Positions 50,384-59,814 are shown, numbered from the stretch's first letter. The stretch is DNA of 64,000 bases from Paenibacillus polymyxa (GCF_001719045.1 NZ_CP015423.1:2254001-2318000), one strand, 5' to 3'. Notes: a model not told the origin generated them from the letters alone. Program-made: numbers and translations.

Positions 50384-51922
50384 TTATTGTGCGCTAGCTC
50401 CAGAAGAACCCTGCATAGCCCAAGGCTTATTGAAAGCCAGCTTCAAAGTATCAATATTTGTAACTATATCTTCGGCCTGTTGCTCAGCAGTAGTGACTTT
50501 CAAATTAGCTTCATAAACCTGAAGCTCTGTAGCCAACCCAACATCAAATTGCTTCTTAGCCATATCAGCCGCACTTCTAGCACTCACCAAGCCAGCTTGA
50601 ATCTGTGAATATTGACTTTCCAATGCTTTGATATTGTTATAAATTGTTCTTACAGCTTCTTCGAGTTGTCTCTTTGTGCCTTCTGTAGCATACTGAGCCT
50701 TTTCAACATTAAGTTGTTCAGCTTCATAAGGGGTATTTCCTGGAGTGCTAAAGTTATAAAGCTTCAAACTCAATTCAGCCAAATCCACTTTTTGCTCACT
50801 CAACCAAATAGCCGTGCTGCTAGTAAGTACTTGGCTTACTTTTGTCTCTACATTATCTTTAAACTCAGAATATACAGGTTTATCCTTTAATTCATAACGT
50901 TGCTCTGGTTTGTAACCAATCACTTGGTTCAAAGATACATATGCACTATCTAAATCTTTTTTTGCCTTCTCTAAAGCAGCTTGATTTTGAGTCAACTGAT
51001 TAGTCGCTTGCGTGACCTCATAATCACTCGACATTTGATTATCTCTCTTGATTTGCGCAACTTTAAGTTTACGTTCAGCATCTTCAATATTCAATGCAGC
51101 CAGCTTAACAGCATTTTGCTTTTGAAGGAGCTTGTTATAGAGATCCTTCACATTATATTCAATACCTTCTTTGGTCATTTCAAGGCTCTTTTTGGTTGCC
51201 TCATAATTAAGATTCGTTTGGGCATAACCTTTGTAAGCTTTATCTTGCGCCTCATTACCTGCTTCTGCTGGAACAAAGTCAATATTTTTTCCTGTTTCTT
51301 TCATAATTTTTCCTGCCTGGTCAATATTCACTTCTCCTGTTTTCACTGAAGCACTATCAGCAATAGCCAGTTTGACTGCATCATCATAGGTCAACGAATC
51401 ATTATAATAGGTATCATAAGTAACTTGAGTCACAGGAGTTGTGAGAGGCTTACTGGACAAACTGTTGGTTTGGTCGTCAGTAGTACTGCCATTAGCTTGA
51501 TTGGAAATGGTCACTGTTCGTGTAGCCTGATCCCAATTTACTTTGGCGCCTAATGATTGGCTCACAAAACGTAAAGGAACGAGTACTTGACCCTTTTGAA
51601 TTTGAGTTGCTGCATCGAGTTGTACAGGATTACTATTTTTATAAGCAAGCTTGGAACCAACATTCAAAGCCAATGTATCTTCATTTTTAGAAGCAGTTAC
51701 TTTTTTAGCTTTGCTGTCCCAATCGACTTTCGCACCCAAGCTTTCAAAAACACCACGGAGAGGCACCAAGGTTGTATTTTGACTAACAACTGGGGACTGG
51801 GTATATTGCTGTGTTACACCGTTAATAATAACCTTTATATCACCTGGTTGAGCTCCTGCAAGACTGGCGAACGCAGAAGAAAGAACCAATGTGGACAGTA
51901 CTGCCACTCCAAAACGTTTCAT
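50384..51922 (-). CDS. TolC-family protein fused to a stalk domain
   Basis: A 512-residue exported protein. After a signal peptide (cleavage near SLAGA-QP) comes a copper-amine-oxidase N1-type stalk domain (about 27-145, with TTLVPLRGVFESLGAKVDWDSKAKKV and LVPLRFVSQSLGAKVNWDQATRTVTI). From about 175 to 500 it follows the outer membrane efflux protein (TolC) pattern: SLTYDDAVKLAIADSASVKTGEVNIDQA, the long helix ending ...LDSAYVSLNQVIGY, the repeat YATEGTKRQLEEAVRTIYNNIKALESQY, and KKQFDVGLATELQVYEANLKVTTAEQQAEDI. Gram-negative TolC spans the outer membrane; here there is none, and the beta-barrel strands seem short or absent. AAAGGAG lies 7 bases before the ATG. Confidence 0.8.
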   Translation of the reverse strand: MKRFGVAVLSTLVLSSAFASLAGAQPGDIKVIINGVTQQYTQSPVVSQNTTLVPLRGVFESLGAKVDWDSKAKKVTASKNEDTLALNVGSKLAYKNSNPVQLDAATQIQKGQVLVPLRFVSQSLGAKVNWDQATRTVTISNQANGSTTDDQTNSLSSKPLTTPVTQVTYDTYYNDSLTYDDAVKLAIADSASVKTGEVNIDQAGKIMKETGKNIDFVPAEAGNEAQDKAYKGYAQTNLNYEATKKSLEMTKEGIEYNVKDLYNKLLQKQNAVKLAALNIEDAERKLKVAQIKRDNQMSSDYEVTQATNQLTQNQAALEKAKKDLDSAYVSLNQVIGYKPEQRYELKDKPVYSEFKDNVETKVSQVLTSSTAIWLSEQKVDLAELSLKLYNFSTPGNTPYEAEQLNVEKAQYATEGTKRQLEEAVRTIYNNIKALESQYSQIQAGLVSARSAADMAKKQFDVGLATELQVYEANLKVTTAEQQAEDIVTNIDTLKLAFNKPWAMQGSSGASAQ

Positions 51923-51949
51923 AATTTCTCTCCTTTGTCAATAAGACTA

Positions 51950-51978
51950 ATAAAAGAAAAGGGCTCCAAAAGGAACCC
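51950..51978 (-). terminator. terminator between the stalk-domain and TolC-like genes
   Basis: GGGTTCC and GGAGCCC (minus strand, one T-G pair) form a 7-bp stem with a TTTT loop, followed by TTTTCTTTTATT. It lies about 45 bases past the stop of the 52022 gene and may pass some transcripts through to the next gene. Confidence 0.75.
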
Positions 51979-52021
51979 TCTTCTCATCTAATTCAGTTAA
52001 CTCAAAAGAGTTGCTCTTAAA

Positions 52022-54415
52022 TTAGTTGTTGTTTTCAACAGTTACTGTTTTAGCAGTTGCATCATAGTTGATGGATGCATCCAGCGCTCTGCTCACCCAG
52101 AAGATAGGCAGTACAGTACGGTTTTTGTTAGTTACAGCTTTAACGTCCATACGAACCACAGAACCGTTAATAGTCAACAGGTTTGTGTTCAGTTTGATTT
52201 GAGCAACGCGGTCACCTTTAATCAGGGTAACTGTGGAAGTTGCTTTGTCAAACAGGATGTTTTGTGGGGATACACCCAAAGCTTCAGCTGCATAACGTAC
52301 TGGCAAGTAAGTGCGTCCGTTTTCAGCATAAGCAGCTACATCAGAAGTTTTACTTTCGCCGTTCACAGTGTAGGAAGTGCTTCCCAGTGTGAAGACAGCT
52401 TTAGTTTTAGTAGCACCTGGAGCTGGAGTTCCAACAGTTGCGATTGCTACTTCAGCAGCTGCAGTGTTGTTGTCTTTCCAGTTTTGAGTGTTGTCAGTTG
52501 CGCCTTTGTATGCAGTGTAAGAAACTGCGCTACCTTTCAGCTTAGCAACGATGTCGCCTTGAGCTACAGTACGGTCAACAGTCAGCTTAGGAGCCGAGAT
52601 TGTGATTGTACTTGGAGTAGCAGATTCGCTATCGATGTAGAAGCTCAGACGGCCTTTGTTGCTTTCGCCGTAAGTATCAGTAGATACGCTCTTCACTTTA
52701 ACGTCACCAGCTGTAACTTTTACTTCTGGAGTAGAAGCAAAACGTACGCCTGTTGGCAATTCCAAGATTACTTCACGGCTACCATCTTTCTTAACGAAAG
52801 CTTCTTTAGCAGCTTCAGTGATTGTGATATCGCCAACTTGTTGATCGCCCAGACCGATTGTCAGGGTTGGTTTGGAAGCAGCAGCCAGAGTAACTGCTTG
52901 TTTCACAGTTGCAACCTTAACATTACCGCTCAAACCTTGGCTACCAGCAACTTCAACGTTCAGATCGCCAGAGAAACCTGGTTGCGTAGCAACTTCAACG
53001 TTTCTCAGTTTCAAAGTACCAGCATCAGTTGTGCTGTTAGGGTTGTTGAAAGTCAGTTTCAAAGTACGTTTGTCAGAGTCAGTGTAAGATACCTCTGCTC
53101 CACCCAATCCGTTGGTATTTTCCATAGAACCAGCGAAGCTGTTTCCTGGGTTGTTACTCTTGAAAGTTTCCTGCCAACGAGCACCTTCAGGCAGACGCAA
53201 AGTTACAGTACGTCCTTTTACAAAAGATTTAGCAACAGTTTCTTTAATTACGATATCGCCAACTTTTTGTTCGTCATGCCCAGCAAGAATAGTTGTTGGA
53301 GTAGCAACAGTAACTCCACCACCGATTTCGCCATAGTTACCAACAACAAGAGAGCTAACATCAGTTGTTGCGTTACCAGAAACGCTAACAGTAACATCGC
53401 CTTGTTTAGCATTTGTTTCATCATCTACATGGAATTTAACTGGCAATTGGAAAGAATTTTGTTTAGAGCTTTTCACAGTATCTTTCAATCTTACAGTAAG
53501 AGTATCACCATCAGATTTAGCATCAATGTCAGCAGCTTTTATATCACCAAAAAGAATTGCTGCTGTACCGGAAGCATCCCATTTAAAACCACTTGGCAAT
53601 TTCAACTTGATATAGTTACTACCTGTCAAAGAACCTGCAGTTTCCTCTTTAACTTTCAATGTTGCAGTGAAGTTATCTTCACTGGAAACTGTGTCGTTTG
53701 CAGCAAGAGAAACTTGACCAGAAGAAACAACGTTTGCGATTGTAATTTCACCGCTAGTCAAACCGCTATTGGAAGCTGCATCAATAGCTGCTTTAACTGG
53801 ACCGTTACTTGGACCAGCTACATTAATTCTACTAAAGTTCAAGAAGAGAGTAACATCATCTTTAATGTTATCTTGACCCGTAAAAGTGATTTTTGCGGAG
53901 TTTACGTTAACTGGTTTACCATCAGTGTCATAATTGTTGATGATTGGAGCAACTGTAATACCAGTATCTTTATTATCATCAAAATCAGCGTATACACCCA
54001 AGCCATAAGTAGCATCACTTACACTACCTGGGCCATTTTGTGTTCCAGTTACACCAGCAATTTTCGCAACATCGCTACTGTTAAAATAAAAACCTTTAGG
54101 CAAAGTAACAGTAAAAGAAGATCCATCTCTTACAGAAGCTTTGCTCACTGTAATTTTCACTCTGCTATCAAGATTTGTGAAATTTTCAGCGTTTCCACTA
54201 ATAGTAGGAGTATTCACAGTTGTGAAACTAGAAGATGCATGGATAGCAGTTGGTGCAGTCAGTGCTGCGATTGGAGCTGCAACACCAGCAACCAATGTTG
54301 CTGTTGCCAGCACGTTGATCATTTTTTTATTAAACTTTGTCATAACCTTTTTTTCTCCTCCTTGAATATAACCAGAAATATTATTTTTGTCTTTTTGTCG
54401 GATCTTGTCACTCAT
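52022..54415 (-). CDS. large secreted stalk-domain protein (S-layer-like)
   Basis: An abundant-type exported protein, 773 or 797 residues by start. From ATG 54343 it reads MTKFNKKMINVLATATLVAGVAAPIAALTAPTAIHA, a normal signal peptide, with AAGGAGGAG 11 bases upstream. The in-frame ATG at 54415 has an even better site (AAAGGAGGTG, 9 bases) and would add 24 charged residues before the signal. The mature part is a series of beta domains (about 40-650) rich in Val, Thr and Lys, with repeated GDITI/V-E and T-L-R-L-P-E/E-L-P-T-G-x-R-F motifs. The C-terminus (about 690-797) is a copper-amine-oxidase-type stalk domain (TYLPVRYAAEALG, TVLPIFWVSRALD). No SLH domain or catalytic motif. Tandem promoters and a long leader suggest heavy expression. 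Confidence 0.85.
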   Translation of the reverse strand: MSDKIRQKDKNNISGYIQGGEKKVMTKFNKKMINVLATATLVAGVAAPIAALTAPTAIHASSSFTTVNTPTISGNAENFTNLDSRVKITVSKASVRDGSSFTVTLPKGFYFNSSDVAKIAGVTGTQNGPGSVSDATYGLGVYADFDDNKDTGITVAPIINNYDTDGKPVNVNSAKITFTGQDNIKDDVTLFLNFSRINVAGPSNGPVKAAIDAASNSGLTSGEITIANVVSSGQVSLAANDTVSSEDNFTATLKVKEETAGSLTGSNYIKLKLPSGFKWDASGTAAILFGDIKAADIDAKSDGDTLTVRLKDTVKSSKQNSFQLPVKFHVDDETNAKQGDVTVSVSGNATTDVSSLVVGNYGEIGGGVTVATPTTILAGHDEQKVGDIVIKETVAKSFVKGRTVTLRLPEGARWQETFKSNNPGNSFAGSMENTNGLGGAEVSYTDSDKRTLKLTFNNPNSTTDAGTLKLRNVEVATQPGFSGDLNVEVAGSQGLSGNVKVATVKQAVTLAAASKPTLTIGLGDQQVGDITITEAAKEAFVKKDGSREVILELPTGVRFASTPEVKVTAGDVKVKSVSTDTYGESNKGRLSFYIDSESATPSTITISAPKLTVDRTVAQGDIVAKLKGSAVSYTAYKGATDNTQNWKDNNTAAAEVAIATVGTPAPGATKTKAVFTLGSTSYTVNGESKTSDVAAYAENGRTYLPVRYAAEALGVSPQNILFDKATSTVTLIKGDRVAQIKLNTNLLTINGSVVRMDVKAVTNKNRTVLPIFWVSRALDASINYDATAKTVTVENNN

Positions 54416-54534
54416 CAGTCGTTACACCTCCTTTCCGAGCTTTATGAGAACCCTTATAAAATGATATCTGTGACAATATCACAGAAGCTTGGAATCTAGT
54501 TGAAAGAAAGCGTCCATTTATGACGTACTCCAGT

Positions 54535-54563
54535 ATTATACAATGTGATAACAATGCAGTAAA
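54535..54563 (-). promoter_or_regulatory. proximal SigA promoter of the stalk-domain gene
   Basis: Minus strand: TTTACT (54558-54563), 17 bases, TATAAT (54535-54540, perfect). The leader to the first start is about 110 bases and contains a TGATAT/ATATCA hairpin near 54460. Confidence 0.75.
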
Positions 54564-54713
54564 GATTTTTTTTAGCGAATTTTGTCTTTACGCTTTTGTA
54601 CCCCTTTGTTTCATACTCACCCAATTAGACGTAGCATGGGTTCAAAAAGTTGCGTCCGTTTCAAAAAAATTTTTATTTTTTTTTGATTATGTATTCCGCT
54701 TTCCACAGTCATA

Positions 54714-54743
54714 ATTATACTATTGAACCTGTTCCTCCGTCAT
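54714..54743 (-). promoter_or_regulatory. distal SigA-like promoter of the stalk-domain gene
   Basis: Minus strand: ATGACG (54738-54743), 18 bases, TATAAT (54714-54719, perfect). It lies 180 bases upstream of the proximal promoter. Confidence 0.5.
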
Positions 54744-54958
54744 CCTACAACTTTTACCTTCTCAACCTTAAATGTACAAGGGTTATTTTCGTACATCTAA
54801 GTCGGTCTTTAATGGAGTATATTCGTTAAGAATTATCCATAGAATATATAAAGTACATAAAGTCTTATAGATTCCCTTGAAATCTAATACTCTAATACAC
54901 TTTAAGTAGTAGGAATGACGGAGTAACAGTGATTTACGGTATATATAACCGAGACAAA
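54744..54958. other. rest of the intergenic region after the adaptor gene
   Basis: No gene is seen. The stretch is AT-rich; CGGTATATATAACCG near 54938 is a small dyad 20 bases past the adaptor stop, without a T-run, so a terminator for the adaptor gene is not evident. Confidence 0.4.
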
Positions 54959-56305
54959 TTACTTCACTACATTAATCTTCGCGCCATCCGTAAGCAGACT
55001 AACGCCCTTAACGACAACATTTTGTCCTTCAGCAAGCCCCTTGGTTACCTCAACCTGTTTGGCACTTTCCTGGCCTGTCTGCACTTCTACCCGCTTAGCC
55101 ACTGTTCCTTCCACTACATAAGCATACTTTTTCCCTGCCTGCTCCGTAATGGCATCCTGCGATACCAAAATGTTTTTAGGAGCTTCTGATTTCATGTATA
55201 CAGTTACAACCATCCCTGATTTTAATTCGCCAGAACCATTAGGAACTGATACCTCAATAGGGTATGCCTTCAGATCATTATCCATTACCGGATTGACAGC
55301 CGATACTTTGGCCTCAATTCGCTTATTTAACGAGTCCACACCTACAGTCACAGATGAACCCACCTGCAACTTAAGAAGCTCAGATTCAGAAACGTTAACT
55401 TTTGCAATAATAGGATTGGTATTCGCTATTGTAGCAACCGCAGATTGTGCACTAACCATTTGCCCCTGTGTTCCTGTTACTACCGATATCGTGCCGGAAA
55501 TTGGAGCTTTGACTACAGTATCCACCAATTGACTACGAGCTGTGTCTAAACTGGACTTAGCCTGATTGACAGAAGCACGAGCTACGTCAATGCCCGTTTT
55601 CTGTTGTGCAAGACGTAATGATTTTTGAGCATTATTATATGTTGTTTGCGCACTTTCCTTAGATGTTTGTGCATTATGAAGTGTGATCTGTGCATTCTCC
55701 ACCGCAGTTACAGCCCTTCTATGCGCTATTTGAGACTGCTCTAACTCGGATTGAGAAAGAGCACCCGCACTAAACAGCTGTTGGTTGCGATTGAGCGTAT
55801 TTTGAGCATCACGCACGGAACTCTGAGCATCTACCAGACTGGTCTGAGCTTGAGTGATCGTGTTGTCTTGCTGGACAAGCGCACTTTTGGCTTGATCCAC
55901 GCTGGATTCTGCCTGCTGCACCGATTGCGCTGCACCTGACTCTGCCTGCTTTAAATTGGCCAGGGCAACCTGATACGACTCTTGGGATTGCTTAATCGAG
56001 TCCCGCAAGTCCTTTTGGTCTATAGTAAACAATGTGTCGCCTTTATTTACTTTTTGGCCCACTGTAAGGTTAATACTTTGAATTTTACCACTAATTTTCG
56101 GAGACACCTGAGCTGTCTCTTTGGGAGCAAAGCTTCCAATAATACCTGTTGAATCGTTAATACTACCTTTAGCCACTTTTGCTACTTGAACTGGAATGGC
56201 TTGCTGCGCCGTAGTTGGTGCGGCAGGGGCCTCTCCCCCACCGCAACCCGCTAATGCAACTGATAAAAGCAAAGTTGTAGCAATCAGAGCACTTTTTTTA
56301 TTCAT
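54959..56305 (-). CDS. RND efflux adaptor lipoprotein (membrane fusion protein)
   Basis: A 448-residue adaptor with signal and lipobox (SVALAGC), so it is lipid-anchored outside the membrane. Order: lipoyl half (VAKVAKGSINDSTGIIGSFAPKETAQVSPKISGKIQSINLTVGQKVNKGDTLFTID), a long alpha hairpin (about 100-255, Gln/Ala/Ser-rich heptads), the second lipoyl half (VKAPISGTISVVTGTQGQMVSAQSAVATIAN), beta-barrel and membrane-proximal domains to KINVVK. The start is ATG 56305 with GGTGGAG 7 bases upstream; the longer frame overlaps the pump gene. It follows the pump by 19 bases, the reverse of the order in the 42-kb operon, and is only distantly similar to that adaptor. Confidence 0.9.
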   Translation of the reverse strand: MNKKSALIATTLLLSVALAGCGGGEAPAAPTTAQQAIPVQVAKVAKGSINDSTGIIGSFAPKETAQVSPKISGKIQSINLTVGQKVNKGDTLFTIDQKDLRDSIKQSQESYQVALANLKQAESGAAQSVQQAESSVDQAKSALVQQDNTITQAQTSLVDAQSSVRDAQNTLNRNQQLFSAGALSQSELEQSQIAHRRAVTAVENAQITLHNAQTSKESAQTTYNNAQKSLRLAQQKTGIDVARASVNQAKSSLDTARSQLVDTVVKAPISGTISVVTGTQGQMVSAQSAVATIANTNPIIAKVNVSESELLKLQVGSSVTVGVDSLNKRIEAKVSAVNPVMDNDLKAYPIEVSVPNGSGELKSGMVVTVYMKSEAPKNILVSQDAITEQAGKKYAYVVEGTVAKRVEVQTGQESAKQVEVTKGLAEGQNVVVKGVSLLTDGAKINVVK

Positions 56306-56324
56306 TATGTTTCTCCACCTCACC

Positions 56325-59300
56325 TTATATATGAACACTTTTTTGTAGTTTCGCTTCTTTTTTTAATTCTCTCTTCGCTTGTCTTTTTAATTTCCGATTC
56401 TTACGTTTTTGTATCATATTATCCATGATGACGTAGACTACCGGAATAAGAATCAATGTAATAACAGCTGCGAAGGATAACCCGAATACAACAACAACTG
56501 CCATCGGTGCTTGTGTTTCGTTACCCTCTCCTGTAGCGAATGCCATTGGAAGCAAAGCTAGTACAGTAGCCAGCGTGGTCATCAAAATCGGACGCAACCG
56601 CTCAGACGCTCCATGAATAATAGCTTCATCCCGATCTTGGCCGTCTTTTCGGAGCTGAATTATAAAGTCAATCATAACTATGGCATTGTTGACGACCAAA
56701 CCGACGAGCATGATGTAACCCGTCAAAGCTGAAACGCTGAGACTCGCCCCGGTTACAGCTAAACCGATAAGCACACCAATTACCGTAGGTGGAACGGAAA
56801 ACATAATAACAAACGGTGTGAGCAACGATTCGAACTGTCCTGCCATAACCATATAAATGAGCACGACAGATAGTAAAATAGCTATCGCCAAGTTCGTAAA
56901 GGACTCCAGCATTTGTTCATTTTGTCCACCACCCGTATCTGCACTGTAGCCTTCAGGGAAGTGAGTACTCTTCAAAAGAGCATCTATTTTTTGATTAATA
57001 GTAAGAATATCCCCTGTTCCATCAATATCAGCTGTAATCTGCACTTGACGCGTTTGGTCTTCACGAGTAACAGTATCGGGTACAGTCCGTTTATCAATAC
57101 TTACTACGGAAGACAAAGGTACATCAATACCTTGCGATGTGGTAATCCGTAAGGCTTTTAGATTTGACAAATCATGGCGGTTTTGCTCTGGCAACGATAT
57201 CTTCACATCAATCTGATCCTCACCTGTACGATAGCTTGTGGCGACTGATCCATTAAAAGACGTATTCACTGCTGATAAAATTTGAGTTGCTGATAAGCCA
57301 TATCGACTTGCAAGTTCCCGATTAACGGTAATCTCATATTCTTCGCGAACGGCACTCAAGGTACTTTTCACATTGACCGTACCCGGTATGTTTTTTACGT
57401 CCGCAACGAGATTGTCCGAGAGTTCTCTCAGGACGTCAATATCGTCACCTTTTAAGTTAATATTAACAGCCGCTCCGCTTGAAAGACCTGTTGTAGACGC
57501 CATTGTAATCTCTGCATCCGGAATGCTATCAAATTTTTTACGAAGGCCCTCAACTACACCATCTGTTGGCTGATGTCCATCCTTCAGCGTTACGCTTAGA
57601 TCCGCCGAATTAGTTGGAGCTGCCCCTGAATAACCAGAATTGCCACCAGAACCAACAGTCACTGTCATTTTATCTAGATCCGGAACTTTCAAAATTTCTT
57701 TTTCTATATCTTGAACAACCTTTTCCGTTTCTTCCAAGACCGTTCCATTAGGAAGTTTCACGTTAATTGTGAATTCCCCAGTATCAGATGCTGGGATAAA
57801 TTCAGCCTTAACGAAAGAAATTAGAGATCCAGCTGCCACAAACATCAATAAAGTAATGATTAACACAGATTTTCTATGGTTAATTCCCCACTTCAATACA
57901 CGGCGATACCCACCCTTAAATTTCTCAAAGCCAATATTAAACCACACAATAGGGTTAACACCCTTATAAGTACCTGAAGAATAAATGGATTCATCTGGCA
58001 CGGTAGGTAGCCAACGTGAGCCCAGCATCGGCACAATCATAAGGGATACAAGCAAGGCTGCAATGTGAGAGAAAATAACGGTTAACGCCAACGGTTTAAA
58101 TAGAACTCCCGCAATTCCGTCAACAAAAACAACTGGTAAAAATACTACGATCTGCGCAAGTGCAGATGCCATAACGGCATTACCCACCTGCTTGGAGCCA
58201 TCAATAGCCCCTTGTAGCATGCTTTTCCCTTCATGTCGCTGTCTAAAAATATTCTCAATAATAACAACAGCAAAATCGACAAAGGATCCTAACCCCAGAA
58301 GCAAACCGCTCAGTGAAATAATATTAATGGTTTGTCCGGTGAAATACATCATCATAAACGTAGCTACGAAGGAAATTGGAATAACGATAGTAGCAATAAT
58401 GGTAGAACGTATACTATTCAAAAATAATAGCAACACAATAGCTGCGATAATAAGTCCCAGTATAGCATGCTCTACTAATGAGTGTACGGAGTCGCTAATG
58501 GGTTTGGATGCATCTGTTACCATCTCCAATTGAGTTCCCGGAGGCAATTCCTTCCGTATCGAATCTAAACTATCCTTTACAGAATCGGCGATTGAAAGGG
58601 TATTCCCCCCTGTAGCTTTAGTAACAGAAATATTGATACTTGGCTTTCCGTTATAGGTAGAAATGGTTGTAACATCATCCAAGGAATCTTCAACTTTCGC
58701 GATGTCCTTTAGCTTAATGCTTCCCTTCCCTACTGGAATTGGCGTTTCACCCATTTCTGAAACAGCTTTGTATTCACCTTGAACCCGAAGTTGGATTTCT
58801 GTATTGCCTCGGTACACCGAACCAGCAGAACCCGCTACGTTATTAGACGATAGCGCTTGGCTGATTTGATCTAGCGTAATGCCATAGCTTTGAAGTTTGG
58901 CTTGATCTACGGTAATCTTCACAAGCCGAGCTTGCCCACCTGACATGTTGGCTGCAGCTACTCCCGCAATTCTTTCAAGCCGCGGCTCAATAATATCTTC
59001 AGCAATAGGCTTCAACTTGTTAATATCCTGGTCTCCTGTAAGAGAGAGCGTAATAACCGGCGTTGCGTTGAGATCCACCTTAAGGACACGTGGCGAATTA
59101 GCCGCCTTGGGAAGTGACCCTTTAACCCCATCAACTTTATCTCGCATGTCGAGGGTTGCTTGATTGATATCTACTCCCCAGTTAAATTGAATCATGACCA
59201 TAGATGTTCCTTCTGAAGACTCGGACATGACTTTATCCACGTTCTCAATAGAAGCCAGACTTTTCTCAATAGGTTTAGTAACCAATTCCTCAACTTCTGT

Positions 59301-59462
59301 AGGCGTTGCATTTGGAATACTAGTCACCACTGCAGCGAATGGCAGCTTCATATCCGGCATTTGCTCTACAGGAAGTCTTAACGCAAAAATACCGCCCCCG
59401 ATTAACAAAGCAATAATTAACATAAATACTGTTACAGGACGGCGTATTGAAAACTGAGACAT
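56325..59462 (-). CDS. RND family efflux transporter (SwrC-like)
   Basis: A 1045-residue RND transporter with the usual 12 membrane segments and two large outer loops. It begins MSQFSIRRPVTVFMLIIALLIGGGIFALRLPVEQMPDM, typical of the HAE1 branch and of Bacillus SwrC/YerP (surfactin self-resistance and swarming). In TM4 the relay motif reads GLGSFVDFAVVIIENIF: one Asp is kept and the second is Phe. In TM10 the Lys position is Asn (VGLVVNNAIVMIDFI). The pump at 43588 keeps both Asp residues. The start is ATG 59462 (GGGGAG 7 bases upstream). It is co-transcribed with the adaptor at 54959. Lipopeptides made by Paenibacillus are plausible substrates (inference). Confidence 0.92.
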   Translation of the reverse strand: MSQFSIRRPVTVFMLIIALLIGGGIFALRLPVEQMPDMKLPFAAVVTSIPNATPTEVEELVTKPIEKSLASIENVDKVMSESSEGTSMVMIQFNWGVDINQATLDMRDKVDGVKGSLPKAANSPRVLKVDLNATPVITLSLTGDQDINKLKPIAEDIIEPRLERIAGVAAANMSGGQARLVKITVDQAKLQSYGITLDQISQALSSNNVAGSAGSVYRGNTEIQLRVQGEYKAVSEMGETPIPVGKGSIKLKDIAKVEDSLDDVTTISTYNGKPSINISVTKATGGNTLSIADSVKDSLDSIRKELPPGTQLEMVTDASKPISDSVHSLVEHAILGLIIAAIVLLLFLNSIRSTIIATIVIPISFVATFMMMYFTGQTINIISLSGLLLGLGSFVDFAVVIIENIFRQRHEGKSMLQGAIDGSKQVGNAVMASALAQIVVFLPVVFVDGIAGVLFKPLALTVIFSHIAALLVSLMIVPMLGSRWLPTVPDESIYSSGTYKGVNPIVWFNIGFEKFKGGYRRVLKWGINHRKSVLIITLLMFVAAGSLISFVKAEFIPASDTGEFTINVKLPNGTVLEETEKVVQDIEKEILKVPDLDKMTVTVGSGGNSGYSGAAPTNSADLSVTLKDGHQPTDGVVEGLRKKFDSIPDAEITMASTTGLSSGAAVNINLKGDDIDVLRELSDNLVADVKNIPGTVNVKSTLSAVREEYEITVNRELASRYGLSATQILSAVNTSFNGSVATSYRTGEDQIDVKISLPEQNRHDLSNLKALRITTSQGIDVPLSSVVSIDKRTVPDTVTREDQTRQVQITADIDGTGDILTINQKIDALLKSTHFPEGYSADTGGGQNEQMLESFTNLAIAILLSVVLIYMVMAGQFESLLTPFVIMFSVPPTVIGVLIGLAVTGASLSVSALTGYIMLVGLVVNNAIVMIDFIIQLRKDGQDRDEAIIHGASERLRPILMTTLATVLALLPMAFATGEGNETQAPMAVVVVFGLSFAAVITLILIPVVYVIMDNMIQKRKNRKLKRQAKRELKKEAKLQKSVHI

Positions 59463-59734
59463 CTCATCACTCCCCACTCACTTCTCTATGTAATATTTAA
59501 GCACACACATCCACTACTACGATGAAATAAGCGTAAGGTTTCAGATAAATGCGCAAAAAAAACATATAAAAAAATAATAAACACATTTTGAGATAAAAGC
59601 TTAAAAAAAAGCAATTAATTACAGACGTTTAAGCTAAATCCAAAATAAAAAACGTTGTAAGGCTAATCCAAAGTTCTTACCTCATTGATATTATGGCATA
59701 GGCCCTTAATTCCAGTCAAATAGCTGATTTATAA
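59463..59734. other. intergenic upstream of the RND operon
   Basis: An AT-rich stretch that should contain the promoter for the pump-adaptor pair. TTGGAT and TAATTA strings (minus strand, near 59615-59640) are a weak candidate with 16-base spacing. No gene or RNA was recognised. Confidence 0.35.
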
Positions 59735-59790
59735 AAAACATCCCTCTCATGTATATGAAAGGGAATTTCCATTTCGCATGGAGGGATGTT
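59735..59790 (-). terminator. terminator of the SLH-protein gene
   Basis: AACATCCCTC and GAGGGATGTT form a perfect 10-bp stem around a partly paired 33-base loop, followed on the minus strand by TTTTTTAT. It lies 25 bases past the stop. Confidence 0.8.
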
Positions 59791-59814
59791 TAATAATTTC
59801 AGGTGTTTTGTTGA

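Noticed and set aside
54343..54415. Calling only the downstream start and ignoring the upstream ATG of the stalk-domain gene
   Set aside because: Although the downstream start gives the normal signal peptide, the upstream ATG has the stronger ribosome site, so both were kept in view rather than choosing one.
52199..54499. A 766-codon plus-strand open frame opposite the large stalk-domain gene
   Set aside because: It is Ser/Cys/Phe-rich with no recognisable domain, has no ribosome site and lies wholly antisense to a well-supported exported protein. It arises from that gene's codon use.
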